DNA of 64,000 nt from Rusavskia elegans (lineage: Eukaryota > Ascomycota > Lecanoromycetes > Teloschistales > Teloschistaceae), in NCBI GenBank assembly GCA_011316305.1, contig SAUG01000029.1:682001-746000 (forward strand), written 5' to 3'. Position numbers and translations under genes: made by a program. Shown here piece after piece: positions 22,649 to 33,960 of this stretch (positions within the stretch are counted from its first letter, which is position 1; every line of letters starts with the position of its first letter). Below the pieces are notes generated by a model that saw only the letters and a list, made by a program, of their open reading frames with translations, ran no database searches and was not told where the DNA came from.

Positions 22649-24364
22649 ATGTCGTCTTCAAAACAGAATAACGCTCCTGGCGCTACTGGCCCTGGCGGTA
22701 ACGTCTTCCCTTGCAAGTCATTCCGATTCGGACATGCTGACTGTTGTAGACAATCCGGGTGCCCCACAGACCGCTCCGCTGGCAGTAGAGGGATCTGACG
22801 TGGCAACTGGGAATGTCACCCAGTCCAACGATCCTTCCGCCGCGCAGGCCAACAACCCTCAGGCCCCGCAGCCCATTCACGTTGCGCCTCTGACCACAGA
22901 GGAGCATGGTTCTGGTGGCTCCCGTGGTCGTGGGAACACTTATCGCGGAGGTCGTGGAGGTCGTGGAGGTCGTGGAGGTCGTGGAGGTCGTGGAGGTCGT
23001 GGAGGTCGTGGGAATCGTGGTGGCTATCAGGCCCAACCCCGGTTCGCTCCTTATGCTCTTCCTCCTCAAGCTGTTCGTCCGCAGCAGCAACAGCAACAAC
23101 ATCAACAACAGCAACAGCAACAACAGCAACGTGGCTCTCATAGAGGTTACCACGCAGCTTGGAATCCGCGCGCAGGCTATCACGGGCCCACTCAATCCTC
23201 TCTTCCCCCTCCCCAGGAAACTCCAGCCGCTACCCCTGCTCCTGAAGTTGTTCAGCTCAGTGCAGCGGACCGATTCTGGATAAGCGGCCACAAGTGGTAT
23301 AAAGAATTTTATACCGATGAGGAGAATTTGGCCTACTTCAAGAAGCGGGCACAAAAAGAGAGTGATGAGGAGAAGAAGAAGGAAAAGGCGGCGAAGACTG
23401 CGGCGAACAAGGAGGCCCAGCAGAAGAAGGAAGCCGACGACCAGGCGTTGGCCGAGCAGCGGAGAATTGAAGAGCTGCAACGAGTTCAGAGAGAGACCGA
23501 GGAGAGAGTTCGAAGAGAGTTGGGGGTGAAATTTGAGAGTCCTCTGGTGGCGGCATCCCCACCTCCACCAGCATCAGCACCACCACCACCGCAGCCCGAC
23601 CCTCGTGTGCAAGAGCTCGAGGCACAATTGGCCGCAATCCGAGAAGAGCAGGCCCGAATGGCCGAGGAGACCAGGAAGGCGAAGGAGGCAGAAGATGCCA
23701 AGGCAAGAGAGGATGAGATGCGCGCTCGCATCATACGGGAAGTGAAGGCGGAGCTCGCGATCGAGGATGTTGCCGCGGTCAAGGATGAGAAGAAGGAAGA
23801 GGAGCAAGCGCCGGCTGCGGTTTCGTCCCCGGCTAATGTTGATGCCCGACGTCAACATTTGTCGGAGATAAATACAATGCGGGACGACTGGCTCCGCCAG
23901 ATCAATGCCCATCTTCGCCACTTTTCCGAATTGTCCGCAACGTTGTCAACTCGGTCCTCCCCAATGCCAGACTTCGAGCGCAATGCCCTGGCTCAAACTT
24001 TCACTGCCGTCACCAACCTAGCCACGGCGACAATCGAGAACATCACCACCTTGCACACGCAAGTGATAGATTTCACAGTGCAAGAGCCCGATAGAATCGT
24101 GGGAACGGTGAGTCAAATGCTGGTCTGGGGAAAGATACAAATGGGAAGTCTCGAGGCCACCGTGACAACCGCTGAACAGGCATTGAAGCGGTGGAACCAG
24201 CGGGAAGAGCAGCTGAAAGAGCAAGAGGAGAAGAATGCGCGCCAGGCGAGAGACGATGAAGAGAAGAAGGAGCGCCAGGCGAGAGACGATGAGCGGAAGA
24301 GGCAGTGGCAGCAGCAGCAGCAACAACAGCAACATCAGTGGCAGTCGCAGCAAGATTGGCAGCG

Positions 24365-24412
<48 letters not shown>

Positions 24413-24932
24413 GCAGCAACCACAACAGCAACAAGACCAGATGTTGCAACGGTATATGGAGCAGGGTTATGCGATGAATAACCTACAGTTTCGCCCGCCG
24501 GTGCAGAATCGTCTTCATCTAGAGGGGAATGCGCAGCAACAGATGGGGCAGCAACAATATGCGCAACCACAACTCCCGGCCCCTCAAATCACGAACAATA
24601 TCATCAATCCGGCGCCTCAATTTCAGAACTTCACGTCGCCGTTTCCTTTTGTTCAAGCCCACAACCAGCTGGACCAGGGCTTTCAAGGTGGCTTCCCGCC
24701 CGCATGGCAGGCCTTCCAAGCGGCTCAGGTCCTGGGTAACCAGTTTGGCAACCAAGGTTTCGGCAACCAGGGTTTTGGCATCCAGGGTCCGAACAACCGG
24801 GGTATGATCCATGGTCCGGGCAATCAAGATACGGGCAACCAGGGGAACGGTCAGGAGCAGCCGCAATATGATACAACGCGGAACTTTGAGGATGTGACGA
24901 TGGAGGGGAATGAAAATCCGAAATCAGAATGA
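22649..24932 (+). CDS. RGG-box / poly-Gln protein (copy 1, intact)
   Basis: Proposed exons 22649-22697 and 22750-24932 (743 aa). The 52-bp intron 22698-22749 has GTAACG donor, GCTGAC branch and TTGTAG acceptor. The start is chosen because ATGTCGTCTT and its leader match the start of the paralogue at 41821; without the intron the frame could only start at 22734. Order: short acidic/Pro-rich N-terminus; RGG repeats (residues about 72-108, nine-base GGTCGTGGA units at 22951-23010); Gln tract (about 128-147); the block FWISGHKWYKEFYTDEENLAY; long Lys/Glu/Ala coiled coil; helical domain (about 386-511) shared with copy 2; long Gln tract (24310-24440); Gln/Asn/Gly-rich tail with GNQGFGNQGFG repeats. 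RGG boxes typically bind RNA and Q/N-rich tails favour condensates, so RNA-granule or chromatin roles are possible but inferred. Confidence 0.85.
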
Positions 24933-25611
24933 TACATCGGTTAGTCCCCCATATCATATGTGCGAGAGATGCTTGCTCACTGGTCTGCAGTCCCGTCCGT
25001 TGCCATCGACTGATGTAAGTTGAAACAGCTGTGTTGGATTTGTTGTTGCCGTGTCTTTCTTTGTGCATTGAATTTTCTGCAGATGAAAATGCTACGATCG
25101 ATAGTTCTGCTGTCACGATGTTATATGAGTGAGAGTCATACAGGCGAGAGAAGTTCCGCCATAATATGTACAGACCGGTGTCAGGAGTTTTTCGAGCGAG
25201 GTTTTCAAGTGTCACCAGGAGTTACTTGCCCTGCGGATAGACCTTTGCCACCTAGTGGTATTGGGATACCGGTCAGCCATGTAGCCTTGGAGGTCGATGC
25301 TGTCTCAAGACTTCATACGAACCTGACTTAAACTTGGAATTTGTAATTTCGTTGATGTATCGGTAATCTCCAAGCCATTTGGCGCGGGGGGGGAGGGTGT
25401 CATTTTCAAGGATACCCTCCTCCATCGATTGCATAGCTACATGCTGGGCGTCGGAGGAGAATATCGCATCGGCAAAAATAGTTGAGTTGTCATTGCATAT
25501 CTTTGACAAGCACTCTGGTAGGAGCCCAACCAAATCAGCCAAGTCAGCCCCTCGGGCGTCAGATAAGAAATCCAAACCATTGGCAAGACCTGTGACCGAC
25601 CCTGTCAAGAC
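24933..25611. other. 3' flank of RGG/poly-Q gene 1
   Basis: No supported gene. Open frames on both strands at 25273-25690 overlap each other and resemble nothing. A TGTAAGTTGAAACAGC stretch near 25015 is loosely shared with the 3' flank of the second RGG/poly-Q copy. Confidence 0.3.
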
Positions 25612-25980
25612 ATGGGCGGGTTTCTGGAAGAGAGCAACCTTAAGATCCAGGAACTCGAACAACGAACCGATGAGATCCATGTCCAATTAGTATCGAACCG
25701 ACTCGGAGCTTAGGAATTTACTTGCCAGGGAAGCCGGAATGGACCGTCAAATTCGGGAGCAGCGGTCATCGCCCGTTTTCAAGAACAAGACGACCGTCAT
25801 GCCAGGGCTGCTAAGTACCACCAAGAGAAGTTGAAGGCTCAAGTAGTCATTGCTTAACAGGCACAGCAGAATTATAAGGAAGAGTTAGTGAAACACGCGG
25901 AAGCTGTAGAGACTATAGATCTGTAATATAAGAGACGTGCTTACTTGTCTATCTCGAGATATATTAGTAAATGCTCAGTA
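25612..25980 (+). pseudogene. Broken coiled-coil relic A
   Basis: One frame from 25612 reads MGGFLEESNLKIQELEQRTD, then a stop, then AAVIARFQEQDDRHARAAK, KLKAQVVIA, a TAA, QAQQNYKEELVKHAEAVE, and a further TAA. The stops have CAA-to-TAA character and there is no frameshift. The heptad-like segment KLKAQVVIA...  is mirrored by LKAQAVIAKQ in the relic at 47394, so the two are copies of one lost coiled-coil gene. It lies between the first RGG/poly-Q gene and the second coiled-coil gene. Confidence 0.5.
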
Positions 25981-26398
25981 TCATGGATAGATGGACTCAA
26001 CAGGTAGTGCAACTGTGCCTCACTCTGATTTTCACGCTTACTGTAGGCACGAAACGTTATCCCTTCCGCTGTTAGGGTCGCCGTCTCAAGGCTCTCAGTG
26101 AGCAGAAAACCCCGGACACTAGGCCTATAGTCTCATGCATTGGCAGGGCATCCGATGTAACTGGCAGCGTGCCATATGCTACTGATCAATACTCCAGTAG
26201 ATCGACAGGGCGAATTTGGGATAGTCGACACTTCGATTACGGGATACCAGAAAGATTCGCTTAGCTAGCCCACAAGGCCACCGCATACAGACTCACAACT
26301 GACAACGCAGCCATTTCTCTTCGAGGAGCTCTTATCGTACGTACCACATATCTTCCACGTCTATTACACTCTTCACAGCCAGCGCACGAAGAAATACC
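25981..26398. promoter_or_regulatory. Upstream region of coiled-coil gene 2
   Basis: No gene is seen. The stretch carries a pyrimidine-rich leader (26300-26390) directly before the ATG at 26399. Confidence 0.25.
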
Positions 26399-28722
26399 AT
26401 GGAGACTACCTTCGATCAAGAGCGCGTCGACGCCTTCGTTGCTGAAATCAACACCGCCGTTGCGAATCTGCAGCAGATAGCCGAGGACTACCCACAGAGC
26501 TTTCCAGGTCGCGCGATCACAGAACAGGGTACAGTTCACATATTGCAGGAGGTCACTAAGCAATGGAAGTCGCGCAACACAGCCCTTGGTGAGAAGCTTG
26601 AGCAGATCGAGGCTGCGAGGGTCAAGGATCGAGCAAGAAGCGCCGAATCCGAGGGGATCGCAAGTCTCTGGCATGAAAAGAACGAAGAGCTCGTTCAGCG
26701 ACTGGAAAGTTCTCGCCAATACGCAGAAGAGCTGCAGCAGTGTGACCAGCGACAGACCAAGACTGAGCAGGATTTGAAAGACGGTCAGAGGAAATTGAAG
26801 GACGAGCGGGCGAGATTGAAGGACGAACTGGCGAGATTGAAGGAAAGCCAAAATGAACTGGGGAGAGCTCAAGAACGCCTCACAATCGACAAGCAGGGTG
26901 CCGAGAAGACATTCCGAACCAACCGTGATGCTTTGGATGCAAAGCGGGAGGAGCTTGACGAAATTGCGAAGGCTCATGACCTCAAGGTGGCCCAATTCGA
27001 AAGTAAGCAACTGTCATGTCTTCACTGGCGATTCAAAGGCTATTGTCCTACATAGGAATTCACATCAGTCAAAAACATGCTGACCTTGAAACTTCAGTGG
27101 ATTGGCAAACGAAGGAAAAGGCGCTCAAGAGTCAGGAGGCCAATGTTCAGAGCCGTGAAAGCGCTCTTAAAGATCGGGATGCCAATGTCCAGAGCCGTGA
27201 AAGCGCCCTTGAAGATCGCGAGACCAACGCCATCGCGATGGAGAGAGAAGCCAATGTCCGAATGCAGGCTTTGCGACAGCAGGAAGAGGTTATCAAGTCC
27301 GAGTTGCTAAGTTCGCTGTCCAGAAACGAGGAGCAAAGCAAGGCGGGGATCGACGAGATTAGCCGACTGGTCTCGAAACTCCAACTACCCTCGGACCAAG
27401 GTGGCAAAGTCGAGGAAGAACTTCGCGAGACAACGACCGCGCTTGGAAAGCTGTTAACGACTATTGCACAACTCTCGACGAGTAATGCGGCGGTTTCGAG
27501 CACTGTCAACAGCATTGACGGTAAATTGGTCCAAATCCCCACTCAAGTCTTGGCTGCAACATCTGCCAAATTCACGGAGATTGAGAATGCAGTCGTTGGT
27601 TCTTCGACTACCGTTCAAGAGTCTCTCAGCAGCAAGTTCAAGGCTGTTGAAAATGTGCTCTTCGACCAGTCTACTGCCGTCCAGAGGTCTTTCACATCAT
27701 TGGAGCAGATGTCGACCACAGCATTTGAATCGATCTCCGAGAAGCTTTCCCAAACCCTTGCGGAGTTGCAGAGCGTGTCGTCAACTGTCAATCAGTACAA
27801 GGGAAGCCTTGATCAGCAAACAGACGACTTCAATTTGACCGTAAAACGTTCGTTCGATGACAGTGCAAAGGTGTTGATGGGTAATCTGAAAGATCTCGAC
27901 AAGAAACTCGACGAGTCCTCCAATGATTTGGCTGCAATTTCAACTCAGATCATATCCATAGCACCGTCGATCATTGACATTCATAGTGATGATCATGACA
28001 CCATTGTGGAACACTTCACTACTGTCACGACCGCATTGGAGGCTCTGAAGAAGGACGTTGCCGAAGTGCGACAGCGCCAGACGGTGAGACAGGAGAAGCG
28101 GTCGTCCGATGTGAGCCTGCCCGACTTGGAAGCCAGGAAACGTCGCGCGTCAGGTCGTCAGGATGCCACCATTAGCCCAGGCAGCCAACAGAGTCAACCA
28201 TCAAGTCGACCAGGAAGTCCGCTGCTAACGAGGTCGATCACCAGGGTCGGCAAACAGAGCCAACTTCCTGGGCCCACCCATCCTGCCGATACAAGTGTCC
28301 CAGACGTACAGGCAAATACCACAGCGTCACCAGCGAATGAGATGCTGCCCGAAGGTTCCGAGGCTCCCCAGGGTGAAAGCGCTGCAGTCTGGCGACAGAT
28401 CTTACTCAAAGGTGAGTGGACAGATGATCATCGCAGACAGCTATTGGCTTTCCTGGAGGAAACCAGCCGGAAGAAAGATCCTCGTTATCGTCCTCAGGCC
28501 GGCCTTGACCATAGTGCGCGTGTGGAAAAAGAGGATTGCCTACTCAGCTACTGCAAGCGGCAGCCAAACAAAGTCTCCGATCCCAGGTTCAAATGCCAAC
28601 AATGCGCCAAGCGAGATCTGTGTCTGCGTGTCAAATACATCACCGATAATCCCGGAGAGTTTGACGAGGCATCGGAAAGTATGCGGTGGTCATTGGAGAT
28701 CCGACCACCTCAACCTGCATAA
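26399..28722 (+). CDS. Coiled-coil protein with Cys-rich C-terminal domain (copy 2)
   Basis: Exons 26399-27002 and 27098-28722 (742 aa). The 95-bp intron has a GTAAGC donor, a TGCTGAC branch (about 27077) and an ACTTCAG acceptor, and splicing restores one frame. The N-terminus (AEDYPQS) aligns with copy 1 (AEQYPDS). Long coiled coil with KLKDERARLKDELARLK and 14-residue NVQSRESALKDRDA repeats, then a Ser/Thr-rich helical middle, a Ser/Pro linker, and the conserved VWRQILLKGEWTDDHRRQ segment. The C-terminal cluster is C682-x4-C687-x13-C701-x2-C704-x5-C710, ending EFDEASESMRWS as in copy 1. One upstream Cys pair of copy 1 is absent or shifted, so if metal is bound the core is CxxC-x5/7-C plus the preceding Cys pair. 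Function unknown. Array 2 follows 2.5 kb downstream. Confidence 0.85.
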
Positions 28723-31229
28723 TTGCGCAGCCCGGTTCCGAGTTGGCCTCGTTCCCCTTTTGATACTCTCTGCCTTTGGAAGTCCCTTTCCTTTCCATAT
28801 CATCACATGCACCTATCATATTGTCAAGGCTTAGTCCTGATTTGAAGTCAAGAACTACGATCCAAAACCCAGATAAACCTACGACGTAGGGTATGGATCT
28901 CGAGCGTGAACCGTCGTCGAATTTTCTTTGCTACCTCTCGCTGTTTTTGACTCGGTATTTTTGACTCGATATTCTTGACTCGGTGCTCTTCAAAATTAAT
29001 TGTGGCCATGTACTGCAAAACCAATGTCATAATGGGCGGCCCCATCATATCAGAGCTATATGCCAGGATGTGGAGGGGCTTCGATCGAGGTTTGTGTATG
29101 GTGCCCAATAGAGCACATGGAAGAAACCGATAGACGATGTGTACGCATTCTCTCTCCTCGCCTTCATCTGATGGAGTGGGTATCCTCTACTTTTTTAAAC
29201 ACTGTTTCGTTTCTGTCTTTCGTAACATCATACACGCCGCTCTCCAGCCATCAATTGCAACTATCCTTCCAACCAGCGCACCAAACAACGCATTTCCAGA
29301 ACCACTAGATCAACAGCAAGAACCCACCGCCGCAGAAGCCCCCACCCCTCTCCTTATTCGCCCAAACCCGCCCCATCTTCCTCCTCGCCAACATCAAAAC
29401 TAAAGTCGCCCTACCAATCCGCCTCCTCGCCTTCTCTCTCCCACCAGATTTCGCCCGAACAAGCTCGCCATTCCCTACACCAACACTGTTTACCCGCAAA
29501 GCCGCGAGGATCCGGCCGCCGATCAGCAGACCTATCATCATCTCTACGCTTCCTTCGGGCGATGAAGGGAGGGTTTTCGATAAATCAATCCATCCCTTCC
29601 GCAGCTAAAGTGGACTTCGCGGAGTGGACTCCCTCTGAAACCCTCTTTCACAGTGAGCTGAATTCGACTTAGCGGAAGTAGGCATCCGATACCTCGACTG
29701 CCAGCTGCATCGGATACAGTACCAATTGCACAAGACTAGGCTCAGTGTCAGCATTCTTCTCGCCGAGCCCCTGAGATCTGAGTCGAAGACCCTAGCAGCG
29801 AAGGATGCGGCATTTCTGGTGTACCGTAATATATAAGATGATTCGTAGACGTTGCTCAAGTCCATGTTGTTTCTATTTCTCATCATTGGGCTTCGCCTGC
29901 TTCCAAACCGTTGTGTATACTGTAATTGACTTTTCTGAAGAGGGTTGGTGAGATCTGAGAATTGATCCACGTTATACTGTCGTACTAATGAAATCTCCGA
30001 TCAATAGATCAACCACCATCTCCCCATGATGACATCCTTTTGATATCTGATATAGATATCCAGATGTTGACAATTCCGAGCCCTGACCCCTGACCCCTGA
30101 CCCCTGAAACGTCATCCATTTCTCCAACCTTGGTTTGAATTTGTTGCGTGGTAAATACACGGCATACATAGGTCATGGCAGAGAAGGAACGAGATGTTTA
30201 TGACGATGCCATTTTCAGGCGGTATAATTCGAAGAGTGGTGTTTCAGTGGCGGCAATAGAATGTTTCGAAACGCAGAATTTTTCATGGAGAAGGGAGTTG
30301 GGAAACAACGGAATGCAGTCTGCGAAGCCACACAGTAGTATTGATGTCCGGGCATGCCTCGAGGTGCCGCAGTAATGGTCTTTGAAAGTACGAGGTACAC
30401 ACTTCCAGGGCTGTCCGGTAATTGAAGACCCGATGGTTTCGAGAGCGGACGATGTAAGAGCAACCAAGAGACAATTATTGGAGAACTGCTGGCTGAAAAG
30501 TTGCCAGAGAAGCCGGAAATACAGTGTGGAATACTGACTCGAGACATCGACTGCGATCGAATATGCCCTCGAGTGCTCTGGTATGGTCCAGTATCTTGAC
30601 TCCTATACGACAGGAAATAGTCGTTTTTGGACTTTGATCCACTAGTAGAATCACAGTCTATTTTGGTTATCAAAACTGTGAAATGTAGAGGAGGACATCC
30701 AAGATACCACGAAAACTCACTGGCAGGTCCCTGTGGCTTGTGGCCACCACTGGTGCTACATACAGCCAGCACGATCCTTCCATGCCTACATAGCGACAAG
30801 CGCTTCCCGCAATTAAGCCCAGCAATCAGTAAATCAAGACCACAGCCATAGATCTCACTACAACAAGATATGCTGCTGTACAAGCTCATCCGATTTTTAG
30901 CGGAATACAACCCTTGATCTTGCGACATGTACATGTGGGTTTGATGCCCGAAAGAACGTAAATCCACTCCCAATGATAGAGGCGTCGTCGTAGTTGCCCA
31001 TTCTGCGGACTTGATAATACGCGAGATATATGGAAAAAGAACAATCGGACATATCTATTGCCTTGCTGTTATGACAGCCATACCAAGAAGGAAAACATGA
31101 GACTCATTGATGAAATTACAGTGTCGAGACTGCTGCGTCGAATGTATGTAAAAAGGGGTCAATGAGCACAACCAGCAAATATAATATACAGAATTCGTCC
31201 TACCAATTGAACGGTTCTCCAATTACATC
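28723..31229. other. 3' flank of coiled-coil gene 2 and intergenic region
   Basis: Block 29005-29077 repeats the 3' flank of coiled-coil gene 1 (13565-13637). A short palindrome, ACCTACGACGTAGGGT at about 28883, recurs inverted near 39850 with neighbouring GGGTTTT words. A C-rich stretch (29230-29610) is open in more than one frame, but no start or domain supports a gene. CTGACCC is tandemly repeated near 30079-30105. Nothing else recognised. Confidence 0.35.
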
Positions 31230-32270
31230 AGTCTGGGAGATTCACAATCGAATGCGCGTGTTTCGAATTCCCAAACGTCCGAGGCCTGATTCTGACAGAA
31301 TTAGACCCTACCAATCGCTGAGCGGGATGTATAAATAGAATCACATTCGATAAAGGGTAGCTTAAACAACGCTCATAGTGCTACCAAATATGCAAGAGCA
31401 TGATTCTTACGTTGCGTATACTTAGGTCCCGAGTGTCCGATTCGTTCCGGGGGAGAAGGATTGATTCCCCAGCAGTAAGTAGACACTATGCATGAATTTT
31501 CTCAATTCAGGATGGTCCATGTAATGCTTATATTGAATCCAGCTTAATAGAGCATGATTCTTGTGATATATGCATTTGAATCCCGAGTGTCCTGTCCAGT
31601 CCAGGGAAAGGAAAGAACCAATCCCTAGCATAAGCAATATCAGGCGCAACCTGGCTCGATGTGGGACGCTTCAGGTAATGCCCCCCGTGTGATCCGAATC
31701 ACAGGGCCATGATTCTTGTGATATATGCATTTGAATCCCGAGTGTCCTGTCCAGTCCAGGGAAAGGAAAGAACCAATCCCTAGTATGAGCAATATCAGGC
31801 GCAATCTGGCTCGATGTGGGACGCTTCAGGTAATGCCACCCGTGTGATCCGATTCACAGGGCCATGATTCTTGTGTTGTGTAGATTTAGATCCCGAGCCG
31901 TAGGTTCGTTCCTGGGGACGCTACAATCGCGCCATGGTAGTAAGCAGCCACTAGGCAGGGTCTTACTCGATACGTGATAGTTCAGCCAGTATTCTGTTCT
32001 CTTCCAAACCTTGGGGAAGGCCATAGTATTGTTGCATATATTTTACTCCCGAGAGTGGGATGGACGGGAGTGCTGGTCATGGCAGAATTTTCGCTACCAC
32101 TGGGCATATACTGGGATGATCATCACGTATCCAAATAGGTCTGTCACTTTCTCCCGATCCATATCAATGTGGGGAACATTCAATATGACACGCGGAGAAC
32201 CATATCCGAGGCTGCATGAAGTTTGGGAGGAGTAGATAGAGAAATGAAAAGATAGTAGTAGACCACACTA
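31230..32270 (+). repeat. Array 2, left arm: ~155 bp imperfect tandem repeats
   Basis: Units are marked by TCCCGAGTGTCC-like motifs at 31427, 31581, 31736, 31891 and 32047 (spacing 154, 155, 155, 156), plus a decayed unit near 31250 and probably one near 32200. The units at 31581 and 31736 are nearly identical. Each carries CATGATTCTTGTG before the motif and TCGATGTGGGACGCTTCAGG after it. The sequence is unrelated to array 1. No shared open frame. Confidence 0.8.
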
Positions 32271-32739
32271 GATAGCCTCTGTATACTTCTTTTCCACCAT
32301 GCCATGGTTCCCGGCCTAAATGCGTAACAGGAATCTGCAATATGAGAAGTGTGAAAACAGTTCCCAAGGAACCAAGAGCTTTGGAGAAGTCAAGGGAAAA
32401 TACTGGCTGCAATGGTGCCAAGTACGAAGGATTCCATATATTACCCTTTTCACGCCGTCTTTATTCCCGTTGTAAACGCTCTCAGGGAATCTTCGACTTG
32501 ACCAGTGTAAATTCAATTCCCCAATGCCGGAACAAGTAGAGGTACGCGTTGGAGGTAGCGTAGAACCTAAGGATTACTGTGGGTGCTGCCGCAGGCGTAC
32601 AGAAGTCGGTGGGAACAGTCTATGGGCGGTCGGGAACACAACAGCGATCCAGAATTGTATCAATCTCAGGTGGCAAATTCTTCTCCCCGAAGCGCTTGGT
32701 GCGGGACATGCTCTGGCAGAAGATATACTTAGTACGGGT
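32271..32739. other. Spacer between the arms of array 2
   Basis: About 0.45 kb in which neither orientation of the repeat is clear. No gene recognised. Confidence 0.35.
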
Positions 32740-33960
32740 CAGTACAGAAACATGCTACGGATGCGGGAATAGTCAACGAAAGACTGTGATGGCGACAATC
32801 ATGCAGGAACTTCACATTCAAGGGTTCGTGAACAGTCTCAAAAAGAGTGTGTCGTCCGGGACACGCTCTAATGGGCGTGGTCGACCAACACAGGCATCAC
32901 TATAGGTATGGACTATGAATGACGAACAATCAACACATTGCCCGGACTACGCAGGACATATGGGTAACTTCAACCCGTAGACCCTTGAATCTTCTCCTGA
33001 TGGTTATATAGCTCGGGACTCGCGCAGACGAATGTTCGAGCAGACACCATGGATATACGAGGGTAGTCACAAGCGGGGAACAGTCAACGCATCGCCGGGA
33101 GTACACAAGTAATGGGGGATCCTCCACTCTGGAGACCTCTAAATCATCTACTAACGAACTTAAGTCTGGAGACACGCGCAAAGACGTGGTAGAATCGCCC
33201 AGCAGTATTGAGGGGGCAGGCAGATTGTAGGTAGGGGACAGTCAACACATTGCCAGGAGTAAACAAAAAGTAGGGGAATCTCCTATCTTTAGAGCTCTTA
33301 ATCATATCCTAATAACTATATCGTCTGGGACAGGCGCAAATAAATGGCAGAACAGCATATTCATCGTTGTCGGGGGCCCGGCTGTCTCGTAAGCGGGAGA
33401 CAGTCAATACATGCCGGGATGATACAAAAAGTATGGGAACCCCCTGTCTCAATACCTCTGAAACAAATGCAGTTGATCGTATCATTCGGGACGGACGCAT
33501 TGGGGTAATTGTATAGCACCATCGTCCCTGTTAGGGGGGCGGGCATATTGTAAGCGGGATACAGTCGATACATGCCGGGGATAATACAAAAAGTATGGGA
33601 ACCCTCTGTCCCAAGACCCTTGAACCAAATGCCGTTAATCGTATCGTCTGGGACGGACGCATTAGGGTAGTTGAAGAGCACTATCGCCTCGGTTAGGGGG
33701 GCGGGCATATTATAAGCGGGAGACAGTCGATACATCACCGGAATTGCACAAAACATATGGGACCCTGCAACCACGAGACCACTGGACCTTCTCCCAAGGT
33801 CTTTCTTCTTTGGGATGCTCGCAAATAGGTGGTTCAATGACATCGTGGTCTCCACTAGGGGCAGGTCATATTGACAAAACAGACAGCATACTGTCCGGCC
33901 TAATGAAATCATTGGGAAATATTGCATCATAAGACACCTGAGCCGATGCCTGCAAGCGTT
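32740..33960 (-). repeat. Array 2, right arm: ~160 bp repeats in inverted orientation
   Basis: About seven or eight units, recognised by GCGGGANACAGTCRATACAT at about 32765, 32918, 33075, 33235, 33400, 33557 and 33717. The reverse complement of a unit contains TCGACTGTATCCCGCTTACA, then AATGCGTCCGTCCC, which match in order the TCGATGTGGGACGCTTCAGG and GAGTGTCCTGTCC parts of left-arm units. The right arm is therefore the same family in opposite orientation, as in array 1. The best three units (period 161-162) keep one minus-strand frame open with a 54-residue period; this may be incidental. Confidence 0.75.

Noticed and set aside
22683..23480. 265-codon minus-strand open frame opposite the RGG/poly-Q gene
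   Set aside because: It is the antisense of RGG and Gln repeats (runs of Leu and Thr/Ser); the plus-strand gene has a paralogue, an intron and conserved flanks.
24018..24570. Leu- or Val-rich minus-strand frames opposite the long CAA/CAG tract
   Set aside because: They are antisense of a trinucleotide run and have no independent support.
26261..27010. 249-codon minus-strand frame opposite coiled-coil gene 2
   Set aside because: The Leu-rich sequence is the complement of a Glu/Lys/Gln coiled coil; the plus frame is conserved in the paralogue.
14240..33960. Centromere or subtelomere
   Set aside because: No telomeric repeats are present, and array length and surrounding genes do not decide for a centromere; this would need chromatin data.
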